From the NCBI RefSeq assembly GCF_026914265.1, contig NC_069135.1, positions 1,753,001 through 1,817,000 on the forward strand: a stretch of 64,000 nt of DNA. Reading direction: 5' to 3'. A program made the translations under genes and the position numbers. The DNA comes from Mya arenaria (Eukaryota; Mollusca; Bivalvia; Myida; Myidae). The notes beneath the pieces are model-generated. The model was not told where the DNA came from and made no database searches. It worked only from the letters and a program-made list of their open reading frames with translations. Positions 26,137-38,600 of this stretch are shown here, piece after piece; position 1 is the first letter of the stretch, and each line of letters begins with the position of its first letter.

Positions 26137-28735
26137 TTACCCACCATGATCTGTACCCTCTCTTGTCTCACTAGAGATTCTCTGTTCCATCAGAACATCG
26201 GGAGTCAAGGAGAAAGTGATGCACATCATTTCCTTCTGTGGGGCCACGTTCCTCACCTGTCGTACTGTTATATCATCCTCTACCAGCCCACCAAGCATTT
26301 TCAGGGTTCTCTGTTTTACCTCCTTCACCATATCTCCATCCCAACTCTTTTTAGCTTCTTCAATATCAGTAAAACAGTAACAGTGAACTCTAGGTAAAGG
26401 TCCCGTATTGGGAACTGTGATGCCTGAACTTGATAGCAGACCATCAAAAGCATTGAGAAATGTGTACGCCAATGCTGGAAGGTTCATTATTACAGATATA
26501 CCGATTTTGCCACTGGATTCTGAAGGGTCATTTTTTAAAGATGTGTATATTTGAATTAATTCATTTTTTACTATATCATATATAAATTCTCTTCCATCAA
26601 GGTTATAGCACTTTATGCTGTCCTTGCATTTGTTAAGTTTAGTGTTTTTGACGAGATATTCATAAGAGTGTGGGTTGAGGTCATTAGCAAACACAGTGAC
26701 TCTCTTTCTTGCAGCAGGCACAGCAAAGGGTCCGATACCAGCGAACACATCAAATACCACATCACCCACCTCTACCATCTTCACAATCCGTTCATGCTCT
26801 GTACCTACAATAGCAATATTAGATGTTTATTTACATCCCGAATAATTACAAAATGTATAATAAAGGTGTTTTTTTTTAGATGATTAAAGAGGTAAATAAA
26901 ATATTAAGATAACATAGTCTGATATAAAGGTTATAAACTTATATATGTAAAATATAGAACAAATGCTGCAATACAAATCCAAAACATGATTCTGTAATGC
27001 ACAATGTTTACAATTTAAATGTGAAAAAGCGTATGTAACTAGGTCTTGTATAATTACATAGCAGCATTGATAGATACTGTCATGTTTTACCAAGCTTCAA
27101 AAGCAGAGCATGCACATAAAGTGTGAGCGGTCATGGGTTTGATCTCCATCAGTCCGTTTCATTTATGAATGCATACATTGTAGTCTGAACATGAAGTAAT
27201 CAATGTAATTTACCAAGCCTGGAGTTCCAATATACTTTAGAATAATCCAACTCAAACGTAACACCATTCTCCTTGGTCTGCGTAACAAAATTTCCCTCCC
27301 CAGCCAACAGTTCCATTTGAAACGTTCTGAAGGTGGAATCAATTGTATCAAGTTTGTTCACAACCGTTTTTAAATGCTTTTTCTTGTCAAGGAGAACCTC
27401 ACCTGAAAATGGATTACAAATAATTTGTTAATCAATGAATACACATAATTCATGTATACAAATAAAGATTCCTTTATTATAATTTTAAGAAATACAGTAA
27501 ATGTGTTGATTTAAATTACTATAACTACTACATACATCATCTTAAAAGATATTTATATTTTATTAACTTTTGGAAGTAATAAAGGTACTCTATGTACACA
27601 AAAAAGCATTTGTTTATCAAACCATTGGTTGTTTTTCAACCCATTGGCCATAATATAAACATTTTGATGACTGGTGACAACACATAAATTTAGTATGATT
27701 TGAAAGGGATCGCATGCTAATTACTTATAATAGGCCCCTATGTAAAATACATGACCAAAAAATCGTTATTCCTGTATATGATTGCAGTTTACATCTCTGT
27801 TCCTAATTTCAACTGAAATATAACCTGAATTCACCTACTAATAACTTAGCAATCTTTCAAAGCAGACAAAGAGACAGCTTGTTTGTAATATACTGTTCAA
27901 AATATTTTTGCATTGTCTTTCTCTTCTTGTAATACCCAATTCAAATTATCAGGTACCAAATAAATATGGAGTCACCAGGCATCAACAAATCACATAAATG
28001 AACTTTAGATGCCTTAAGATGCACTCAAAATGACTATACAAATAAAAACATACCAATTATGTTTTTGTATGGTAAATTCTTCTCCCTCAAGTTGAAGTGT
28101 GCAATGTGACCAACTTCTTCAAAGCCTGATACACCATAAGAATCCTGTGGCAGTATGGCTGTCATGATCTCCGAGAAGTTCCAATTGTCATAGGTCAGTG
28201 CAAGATCAAAAGTTTTTAGATTTTCTGAATTCAGATTTTCTTTAGAAAGAAATTCTTGGTCACTAACATCAAAATCGTCCCATTGCTGTATTTCACCAGA
28301 ATCCAGTAACACAAGTTTATTCGCTTTGAAGCATGGATCATTCTCTTTAACGTCAACAATTGAATTTACTTTTGGCATTTTCAACATGTATTTCTTTATG
28401 CATTTAAGCACCTTTGACAACTGTTTGGCCTCGACTATAAGAGCGCGCACTGAAACTATTGTATCAAACTTCAACTTATCCAAGACTTTCATACCACGAA
28501 CACATGATGGAGGTATCAAAGCATTATTTGGTTCTGCCATAACTGTTGGATTTACAGCTCTGAATTTAAACTGATACGTTAAAATATGTGTGTACTGTAA
28601 CGGTAAGATACCTGTTCTTAGACTTATTTTTTTCTTTGAAATGTTTTTAACGTTCACTGTTGAACTAGGCGGCTTGCGTACAATGACAGGTCTGAACAGT
28701 CGCCCCAAAATTATTCGTGAAAAGAAACTTTTCAT
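26137..28735 (-). CDS. TRMT5: tRNA (guanine(37)-N1)-methyltransferase, three exons, 512 aa
   Basis: Exons (minus strand): 28735-28054, 27402-27214, 26804-26137; splice sites G|GTATGT, TTTTCAG|G, G|GTAAAT, TTGTAG|G, both introns phase 1. Total 1,539 nt, 512 aa (human about 509). The enzyme uses S-adenosylmethionine to methylate N1 of G37 next to the anticodon, preventing +1 frameshifting. Visible features: Arg-rich amphipathic N-terminus like a mitochondrial presequence; Trm5 core signature HFNLREKNLPYKNIIG at the exon 1/2 junction; VYWNSRLGTEHERIV across the exon 2/3 junction; SAM motif I FDVFAGIGPF (308-317); NDLNP (331-335); catalytic-motif MNLPA (397-401); VRNVAPQKEM near the C-terminus. 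The first ATG at 28735 is used because it opens the presequence. The stop TAA lies inside a GGG|TAAAAG that also looks like a weak donor, so a further short 3' exon is possible. Confidence 0.93.
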
Positions 28736-29126
28736 CTGTCAGATTTCCACAAACAGAAGCTATTTAGATGCTGATTTATTTAAATAAATATATAGAAAAC
28801 CATGTGTCTTTCAAAGCCGGAAGTAAATAGACATGTATGAGTTTAAACCCAAGTTAAAACTAACGCAAAGAAAATTTTCTCTATTAAAATTTTGTTTTCG
28901 CTTTCCGCGTGATGATGATAAAATGATGATGATTTATTAAAATATGGAAATACATTTGCATTACAGTGATGGACGCTCTGAACTAAAGTCGACTATTTTT
29001 ATACTCCTTCGGCCACATGGAAAAATAGTTTGTTTGGCGTAACCCGACCGCCCTGTGAGGGGATTTCACGGTCAGTATTGGTCCCATGACGTGTACTCAC
29101 AAAAATACACAATTTATGCCCAGTTA
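28736..29126. other. Upstream region of TRMT5
   Basis: Presumed promoter and 5' UTR of TRMT5 on the minus strand. No TATA box or other element stands out. The rest is AT-rich non-coding DNA. Confidence 0.35.
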
Positions 29127-30727
29127 CATTGTATGGGAATGGACACCGGATATAGCTAAAAAATGATCAATCGATAAGCGTTTGATTTTGACACATGGTC
29201 AGTTTTCTATCATTTTTTTTTTGTATTTTATTTAACAAAATCGAAGAGTTTTGAATTACTTGATACTTTGCGATATACGACTATGATGGAAATATGTCTC
29301 CTCTTTTGTATAATAGCCCTATTCACTCCGAAAGTTGCATGATCGTGCACAAATGTTAATTTATGTGGTACGATTTCAAACAAAAATCAACAAATTAAAA
29401 ATGAGAATAAAAACTGAATCGAGCGATTTCATTGTAATTACATAATCTAGTAATGTGTAAAATATCAATATGATATATTTTGTTGTTACGGAGATATTCA
29501 TACCTTTTGATGCCCTGGCAGTGTACTGGGGATAGATAAAGCAAATAAATAACTGCACAGGGGATAGCTATTAAGTGGACTGAGGATAGTAACGATGTAT
29601 TTAGAATAACGAGACTGTGATAATGATTACGGCTATATTTCTATGTGCAAGCTCGAGGGAAATTGTTCGATGTTGTTCATATCGAGGGATGAACATTTTT
29701 GATGTTTTTTTGTTTGTATCTGCATGCACTTAAACTGTTTCATTCATAAATATTAGTTAACCATAGTGTGTTTTTCACAAGCATCAATATCTAAATATTT
29801 GAAATACGCCGGTAATCTTATTTATTGAGTAACACAAAACATATGGCCGTAGAATTTTTGTGGTGTTTGCATTTCATATATATAGTATTGCTTTGAAAAT
29901 CAAGTAGGTACGTTTTTGCACATATTGTGATCAAATTTGGAACACGTAAAGCTTTTTTCTTAGTTTGGGTCGATTTTGGTATTACTTAGAACAGAATAAT
30001 GGTCTCTGTTCGTTCATTTCAGTGAGAAAGAATGTATTGTGACCAACCCTGATGTTTACGCAGCGTGCATATACTTTCATTTAGGAGAGCATGGATCAAA
30101 CTAATTGTTAACTAAAGTTTGCTCAATAATTTCTTATCAAATTGTACTCTCACTTTTTACAGATTATTTAAAAGTTCGAAATAGACATATACATGTATAT
30201 TGTATATTAACAGTGTCACTATCAATTTTTGTCCCATTTTATATGTTATCACCAGGACACAAATTTCTCAACTTTGAAACTAACCCCAGTACATAATACG
30301 GCTATCCCCAGTACCGTACTGTGAACATTTCTTAGGGCATATATTTAACAGTTTAAAAGTTACATTGCCATATCTCACAATAAAAATAGTTGAGCTTATG
30401 TTGTGAAATCCTTCGATTCAGATTTTTTATTTATTCGATATATTTCCTAAAAATAACAATACTTGTCGAAATTCTGTAAGTCTTGAGGTGATCAGCTCAG
30501 ATTTGAAGAAACATTTTACGAAGTCTGCTGAATCGTAAGCACTTTAAAGTATACCATAGGCAAAATTAAACAGTCAGCTATTAATTCAAACACTTGCTTC
30601 ATTTGTGGATACGGTAGATATGCGTTTACACAGCAAGATCTTACCTCTGGTTAAGAAAAAAAACTGCATAATTGTCTGTTTACTTATCACTTTTTGAGCT
30701 ATATCCGGTGTCCGTTCCCATACAGTG
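29127..30727. mobile_element. DNA element with 31-bp terminal inverted repeats, non-autonomous
   Basis: The left end 29127-29157 (beginning CATTGTATGGGAATGGACAC) and right end 30697-30727 are inverted copies matching at 29 of 31 positions. The two ends enclose 1.6 kb. Subterminal CTGGGGATAG and its complement CTATCCCCAG also occur inside. There is no transposase-sized open frame. I could not find a convincing target-site duplication, so the superfamily is undetermined. Confidence 0.7.
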
Positions 30728-31118
30728 ATTTAAGTTAAGGAATATTGTTATAAAATATCACCCTCCGCACAATTATAAGATTTTTCTGTGTAGATCGACA
30801 GCGTACCTTTATCAGACGTATTTAAAGTGATTTTTCAAAAGCTTTGCCAGTAAACGAATGCACGGCAATCTTTTTTTTAAATAAACATAGTCTACTACAC
30901 ACATTCACATATATTTTATATAATAATGCAATTAACGACCCTATCTAAAGACCCTATATTTTCATAATAAATAGGACATGATTATTTTTTTCAATGTGAC
31001 CAACACTCATAATAACACGCAACAGTGAAACATATACACACTTCCGTGAACACATTAAACGCATATAAGTTACGAATATGATTCAGTGAAAGAGAGCTAC
31101 CCGCATCTTATTAACCGA
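30728..31118. other. Intergenic / 3' flank of the mannosyltransferase gene
   Basis: AT-rich DNA past the stop codon of the minus-strand glycosyltransferase gene. It probably holds its 3' UTR, but I found no clear AATAAA for that strand. Confidence 0.35.
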
Positions 31119-32527
31119 TCACATCACTTTAACTTGCGACTCTTTCACTGTTTTACAAAGGTCTTTCTGGACGACGAAGAACTCGTTAGAGTTTATTGTG
31201 AGAAGACCCCAGTACACAGCGACGCTCTCAAGGGTCGCCGCTACAGGCATGACGCACGTGCAACATGCCAGACACACCAAGAACCGCCTCACGTACGACC
31301 AGTTCCGGTCGGAGAAGGACAGGAACGCCCCGAAAGCGTATAGGAACCAGAATGATCCACCGATAAACCCGGTCAATAGATTGAATATGACATGCCTTTG
31401 AAATGGTAGGAAAAGGCTTATGATTAAGTTTGACAGACTTATAGGCATCAGAACGCTGCATGTAAGCGATAGAATCAGTCCGGATTTGTTTAAGGCCGCT
31501 GTATCGACACCTAGCACGGTATACAGCTGTCCTATAAACCAACGGCGTCTTTGTTTGATGAAATCCATCAAGGTGAATGTGCTGTTTTCTCTCATCTGAC
31601 CAGTTATAAAGTCAAACGTGTAGCCCCTTTCCATCGCTTTTAGTGCAAAGAAACAATCTTCAGCAATGCTTCCCTTAGGTCCCAAGTCAAGACCGACATC
31701 CATTTCAACTTTGTTTCTAACAACAATGTAGGATCCTTTGAAGCCAAAGATTGGCTTATGAAGATATGAAAATTGAAATCGGAACAAAGAATAGTCGAGT
31801 GCAAGTCTGATACTATCGGCAAGAGTGGTGACCCAGTTTTGAACCACGTGACCACTGGCGTAACTGATTGGTCCTTGTCCTATGTCAGCCGCCCCCTCCG
31901 TCACGAAATGGACCACGCCTTCAATTGACTCCTCCGTCAGTATCGTCTCTTCGTCAAGATGGACTATCCAATCATTGACCGCTAAATGGTTCACGTGATT
32001 TTCCAGACAGTAGTTCAGAGCACGTGCTTTAAACCTCGTTCCATGTTTTGTGACGTAATCTTTTGGCACGACAGTTTCGTGGATGTGTTTTTCAACCTTT
32101 GGCACATTAACAGGATTATCTGTAACGATTTCCACAACAAAATTACCCAATCCCATCCTCAAACAGATGTCCCTATTCTGAATGGCGTTACCAACCACGA
32201 AGTGTGGCAGGTCTCCCTTGGTAACTGTCCGGAAACACAAAAACGGCGCAGACGACACTCGAATACGCGAAGATTTCTTCCTGTCGTATGGGTTGTACAG
32301 AACCAGCCCGAGACAGTTGGCTAGCGACATAGGCAAAGAAAGGTAGGGAACCAGACTGACCACAAACAATACCCAGGCGGTTGTCTGTCCGTACGTGCTT
32401 GTAGCGTCCACATTTGGCCCGTTGACGCTGTTGAGTAAACAAAGCGCCGCGATGAAGCAGAACAGCGCCAGTAACGTCACCAGGTGCTTGAGTCTGTTTT
32501 CTTTCAGTGTTGAACATTCTTCATCGA
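31119..32527 (-). CDS. Egghead/bre-3-like beta-1,4-mannosyltransferase, main (last) exon
   Basis: A 1,409-nt exon (468 complete codons plus the stop) from a phase-1 acceptor (TTTTTTTTC...CACCAG|TC at 32528) to the stop at 31119. It matches the egghead (Drosophila egh, C. elegans bre-3) family of GT2 membrane enzymes, which add beta-1,4-mannose from GDP-mannose to glucosylceramide in ER/Golgi membranes and start arthro/mollu-series glycolipids. Counting from codon GTG at 32480: two N-terminal hydrophobic segments (2-19, 36-61), acidic catalytic motif HLDEET (174-179), AED (273-275), the processive-GT-type QRRRW (310-314), then three hydrophobic segments (334-360, 365-388, 399-425). Length fits the family (about 450-460 aa), so only a short N-terminus, including the ATG, is missing. 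That first exon must lie upstream, probably beyond the satellite at 32637-42335; I could not identify it. Confidence 0.85.
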
Positions 32528-32636
32528 CTGGTGTTTGAAAAAAAAGAACAAACGAAATGTTAATTTCATAAAGAAAATGTGAACGTAACCGACTCTAAGA
32601 ATGAATGTGATTTTTCTGAAACTGGCTTCGTGAGTT

Positions 32637-35600
32637 ACGGCTCCAGTCAAAATAAAGCCTATGTGTACTATGACTCATACTAGGCTTTATTTTGACTGGA
32701 GCCGTATACTCATAGTCTATGAGTATACGGCTCCAGTCAAAATAAAGCCTAGTGTACTATAAGTATATGGCTCCAGTCGATATATAGCTTATGAGTACTA
32801 TGAATATACGGCTTCAGTTCAAGTAGAATCTATGCACGGTTCCAGTCCATGTATAGTCTATGTGTACTATGAGTCTATGGCTCCAGTTCAGGTATAGCCT
32901 ATGTGTACTATGAGTCTACGGCTCCAGTCCATGTATAGTCTATGTGTACTATGAGTCTACGGCTCCAGTCCATGTATAGCCTATGTGTACTATGAGTCTA
33001 CGGCTCCAGTCCATGTATAGCCTATGTGTACTATGAGTCTACGGCTCCAGTCCATGTATAGCCTATGTGTACTATGAGTCTACGGCTCCAGTCCATGTAT
33101 AGTCTATGTGTACTGTGAGTCTACGGCTCCAGTCCATGTATAGTCTATGTGTACTGTGAGTCTACGGCTCCAGTCCATGTATAGCCTATGTGTACTATGA
33201 GTCTACGGCTCCAGTTAAGGTAAAGTCTATGTGTACTGTGAGTCTACGGCTCCAGTCCATGTATAGCCTATGTGTACTGTGAGTCTACGGCCCCAGTCCA
33301 TGTATAGTCTATGTGTACTATGAGTCTACGGCTCCAGTCCATGTATAGTCTATGTGTACTATGAGTCTACGGCTCCAGTCCATGTATAGTCTATGTGTAC
33401 TGTGAGTCTACGGCTCCAGTCCATGTATAGTCTATGTGTACTGTGAGTCTACGGCTCCAGTCCATGTATAGTCTATGTGTACTGTGAGTCTACGGCTCCA
33501 GTCCATGTATAGTCTATGTGTACTGTGAGTCTACGGCTCCAGTCCATGTATAGTCTATGTGTACTGTGAGTCTACGGCTCCAGTCCATGTATAGTCTATG
33601 TGTACTGTGAGTCTACGGCTCCAGTCCATGTATAGTCTATGTGTACTGTGAGTCTACGGCTCCAGTCCATGTATAGCCTATGTGTACTATGAGTCTACGG
33701 CTCCAGTCCATGCATAGCCTATGTGTACTATGAGTCTACGGCTCCAGTCCATGCATAGCCTATGTGTGCTATGAGTCTACGGCTCCAGTCCATGTATAGT
33801 CTATGTGTGCTATGAGTCTACGGCTCCAGTCCATGTATAGCCTATGTGTACTATGAGTCTACGGCTCCAGTCCATGTATAGCCTATGTGTACTATGAGTC
33901 TACGGCTCCAGTCCATGTATAGCCTATGTGTACTATGAGTCTACGGCTCCAGTCCATGTATAGCCTATGTGTACTATGAGTCTACGGCTCCAGTCCATGT
34001 ATAGTCTATGTGTACTGTGAGTCTACGGCTCCAGTCCATGTATAGCCTATGTGTACTATGAGTCTACGGCTCCATTCCATGTATAGCCTATGTGTACTAT
34101 GAGTCTACGGCTCCATTCCATGTATAGTCTATGTGTGCTATGAGTCTACGGCTCCATTCCATGTATAGCCTATGTGTACTATGAGTCTACGGCTGAAGTC
34201 CATGTATAGTCTATGTGTACTGTGAGTCTACGGCTCCAGTCCATGTATAGCCTATGTGTACTATGAGTCTACGGCTCCATTCCATGTATAGTCTATGTGT
34301 ACTATGAGTCTACGGCTCCAGTCCATGTATAGCCTATGTGTACTATGAGTCTACGGCTCCAGTCCATGTATAGCCTATGTGTACTATGAGTCTACGGCTC
34401 CAGTCCATGTATAGCCTATGTGTACTATGAGTCTACGGCTCCAGTCCATGTATGACCTATGTGTTATATGAGTCTACTGCTCCAGTCCATGTATAGTCTA
34501 TGTGTTATATGAGTCTACGGCTCCAGTCCATGTATAGTCTATGTGTACTATGAGTCTACGGCTCCAGTCCATGTATAGCCTATGTGTACTATGAGTCTAC
34601 GGCTCTAGTCCATGTATAGCCTATGTGTACTATGAGTCTACGGCTCCAGTCCATGTATAGCCTATGTGTACTATGAGTCTACGGCTCCAGTCCATGTATA
34701 GCCTATGTGTACTATGAGTCTACGGCTCCAGTCCATGTATAGCCTATGTGTGCTATGAGTATAGGGCTCCAGTCCATGTATAGCCTATGTGTACTATGAG
34801 TATAGGGCTCCAGTCCATGTAAAGCCTATGTGTACTATGAGTATAGGGCTCCAGTCCATGTATAGCCTATGTGTACTATGAGTATAGGGCTCCAGTCCAT
34901 GTATAGCCTATGTGTACTATGAGTATAGGGCTCCAGTCCATGTAAAGCCTATGTGTACTATGAGTCTACGGCTCCAGTCCATGTATAGCCTATGTGTACT
35001 ATGAGTCTACGGCTCCAGTCCATGTATAGCCTATGTGTACTATGAGTCTACGGCTCCAGTCCATGTATAGCCTATGTGTACTATGAGTCTACGGCTCCAG
35101 TCCATGTATAGCCTATGTGTACTATGAGTCTACGGCTCCAGTCCATGTATAGCCTATGTGTACTATGAGTCTACGGCTCCATTCCATGTATAGCCTATGT
35201 GTACTATGAGTCTACGGCTCCAGTCCATGTATAGCCTATGTGTGCTATGAGTATAGGGCTCCAGTCCATGTATAGCCTATGTGTGCTATGAGTCTACGGC
35301 CCCAGTCCATGTATAGCCTATGTGTACTATGAGTCTACGGCTCCAGTCCATGTATAGCCTATGTGTACTATGAGTCTACGGCTCCAGTCCATGTATAGCC
35401 TATGTGTACTATGAGTCTACGGCTCCAGTCCATGTATAGCCTATGTGTACTATGAGTCTACGGCTCCAGTCCATGTAAAGCCTATGTGTACTATGAGTAT
35501 AGGGCTCCAGTCCATGTATAGCCTATGTGTACTATGAGTATAGGGCTCCAGTCCATGTAAAGCCTATGTGTACTATGAGTATAGGGCTCCAGTCCATGTA

Positions 35601-38600
35601 TAGCCTATGTGTACTATGAGTATAGGGCTCCAGTCCATGTATAGCCTATGTGTACTATGAGTATAGGGCTCCAGTCCATGTATAGCCTATGTGTACTATG
35701 AGTCTACGGCTCCAGTCCATGTATAGCCTATGTGTACTATGAGTATAGGGCTCCAGTCCATGTAAAGCCTATGTGTACTATGAGTATAGGGCTCCAGTCC
35801 ATGTAAAGTATATGTGTACTATGAGAATACGGCTCCAGTTCAAGTAGAATCTATGTGTACTATGAGTCTACGGCCCCAGGTCATGTATAGCATACGTGTA
35901 CTATGAGTATACCGCTCCAGTTCAGGTAAAGCCTATGTGTACTATGAGTATACGGCCCCAGTCCATATATAACCTATGTGTTCAATGAGTCTATGGCACC
36001 AGGCCATGAATAGCTTATGTGTACTCTGAGTGTACGGTTCTAATACATATATAGCCTTCTCTGAATCAACGGCTCCAGTCCATATATAGCCTACTCTGAG
36101 TCTACGCCTCCAGTCCATGTATAACCTACTCTGAGTCTATGCCTCCAGTCCATGTATAACCTACTCTGAGTCTACGGCTCCAGTCCATATATAACCTTCC
36201 CTGAGTCTACGGCTCCAGTCCATGTATAGTCTACTCTGAGTCTACGGTTCCAGTCCATATATAGTCTACTCTGAGTCTACGGCTCCAGTCCATATATAGT
36301 CTACTCTGAATCTACGGCTCTGGTCCATGTATAGTCTACTCTGAGTCTACGACTCCAGTCCATATATAACCTTCCCTGAGTCTACGGCTCCAGTCCATGT
36401 ATAACCTTCCCCGAGTCTACGGCTCCAGTCCATATATAGTCTACTCTGAGTCTACGGCTCCAGTCCATATATAGTCTACTCTGAGTCTACGGCTCCAGTC
36501 CATGTATAACCTTCACTGAGTCTACGGCTCCAGTCCATATATAACCTACTCTGAGTCTACAGCTCCAGTCCATGTATAACCTTCCCTGATTCTACGGCTC
36601 AGGCCATGTATAGCCTACTCTGAGTCTACGGCTCCAGTCCATGTATAACCTTCCATGAGTCTACAGATCCAGTCCATATATAGTCTACTCTGAGTCTACG
36701 GCTCCAGTCCATACATAGTCTACTCTGAGTCTACGGCTCCGGTCCATGTATAACCTTCCCTGAGTCTACGGTTCCAGTCCATGTATAGTCTACTCTGAAT
36801 CTACGTCTCCAGTCCATGTATAGTCTACTCTGAGTCTACGTCTCCAGTCCATGTATAGTCTACTCTGAATCTACATCTCCAGTCCATGTATAGTCTACTC
36901 TGAGTCTGCGGCTCCAGTCCATGTATACATGTAGTCTACTCTGAGTCTACGGCTCCAGTCCATATATAGTCTACTCTGAGTCTACGGCTCCAGTCCATGT
37001 ATAACCTTCCCTGAGTCTACAGCTCCAGTCCATGTATAGTCTACTCTGAGTCTGCGGCTCCAGTCCATGTATAACCTTCCTTGATTCTACGGCTCAGGCC
37101 ATGTATAACCTTCTCTGAGTCTACGGCTCCAGTCCATGTATAACCTTCACAGAGTCTACGGCTCCAGTCCATGTATAACCTTCTCTAAGTCTACGGCTCC
37201 AGTCCATGTATAACCTTCTCTGAGTCGACGGCTCCAGTCCATGTATAGTCTACTCTGAGTCGACGGCTCCAGTCCATCAATAACCTTCCCTGAGTATACG
37301 GCTCCAGTACATGTATAGTCTATGTGTACTATGAGTCTACGGCTCCAGTCCATGTATAGCCTATGTGTACTATGAGTCTACGGCTCCAGTCCATGTATAG
37401 CCTATGTGTACTATGAGTCTACAGCTCCAGTCCATGTATAGCCTATGTGTACTATGAGTATAGGGCTCCAGTCCATGTATAGTCTATGTGTACTATGAGT
37501 CTACGGCTCCAGTCCATGTATAGCCTATGTGTACTATGAGTATAGGGCTCCAGTCCATGTATAGTCTATGTGTGCTATGAGTCTACGGCTCCAGTCCATG
37601 TATAGCCTATGTGTACTATGAGTCTACGGCTCCAGTCCATGTATAGCCTATGTGTACTATGAGTCTACGGCTCCAGTCCATGTATAGCCTATGTGTACTA
37701 TGAGTCTACGGCTCCAGTCCATGTATAGCCTATGTGTACTATGAGTCTACGGCTCCAGTCCATGTATAGCCTATGTGTACTATGAGTCTACGGCTCTAGT
37801 ACATGTATAGCCTATGTGTACTCTGAGTCTACGGCTCCAGTCCATGTATAGCCTATGTGTACTATGAGTCTACGGCTCCAGTCCATGTATAGCCTATGTG
37901 TACTATGAGTATAGGGCTCCAGTCCATGTATAGTCTATGTGTACTATGAGTATAAGGCTGAAGTCCATATATATCCTATGTATCCTATGAGTATAGGGCT
38001 CCAGTCCATGTCAAGTATATGTGTACTATGAGAATACGGCTCCAGTCCAGGTATTGCCTACTCTGATTATACGGCTCCAGTCCAAGTAGAGCCTATGTGT
38101 ACTATGAGAATACGGCTCCAGTTCAAGTAGAATCTATGTGTTCAATGAGTCTACGGCCCCAGGTCATGTATAGCATACGTGTACTATGAGTATAGGGCTC
38201 CAGTTCAGGTAAAACCTATGTGTACTATGAGTATACGGCCCCAGTCCATATAGAATCTATGTGTTCAATGAGTCTATGGCACCAGGTCATGTATAGCTTA
38301 TGTGTACTCTGAAGTACGGTTCTAATCCATATATAGCCTTCTCTGAATGAACGGCTCCAGTCCATATATAGCCTACTCTGAGTCTACGCCTCCAGTCCAT
38401 GTATAACCTACTCTGAGTCTACGCCTCCAGTCCATGTATAACTCACTCTGAGTCTAGGCCTCCTGTCCATATATAGTCTACTCTGAGTCTACGGCTCAAG
38501 TCCATGTATAACCTTCCCAGAGTCTACGGCTCCAGTCCATATGTAGTCCACTCTGAATCTACGGCTCCAGTCCATATATAGTCTACTCTGAGTCTACGGC

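Noticed and set aside
31228..31542. Minus-strand 104-codon and plus-strand 112-codon frames within the mannosyltransferase exon
   Set aside because: They overlap the conserved GT2 coding frame in other phases; only that frame shows family motifs.
37156..37353. 65-codon frame with a repeated GLEP-type motif in the satellite
   Set aside because: It arises from the 35-bp repeat read in changing phase; neighbouring copies are not in frame.
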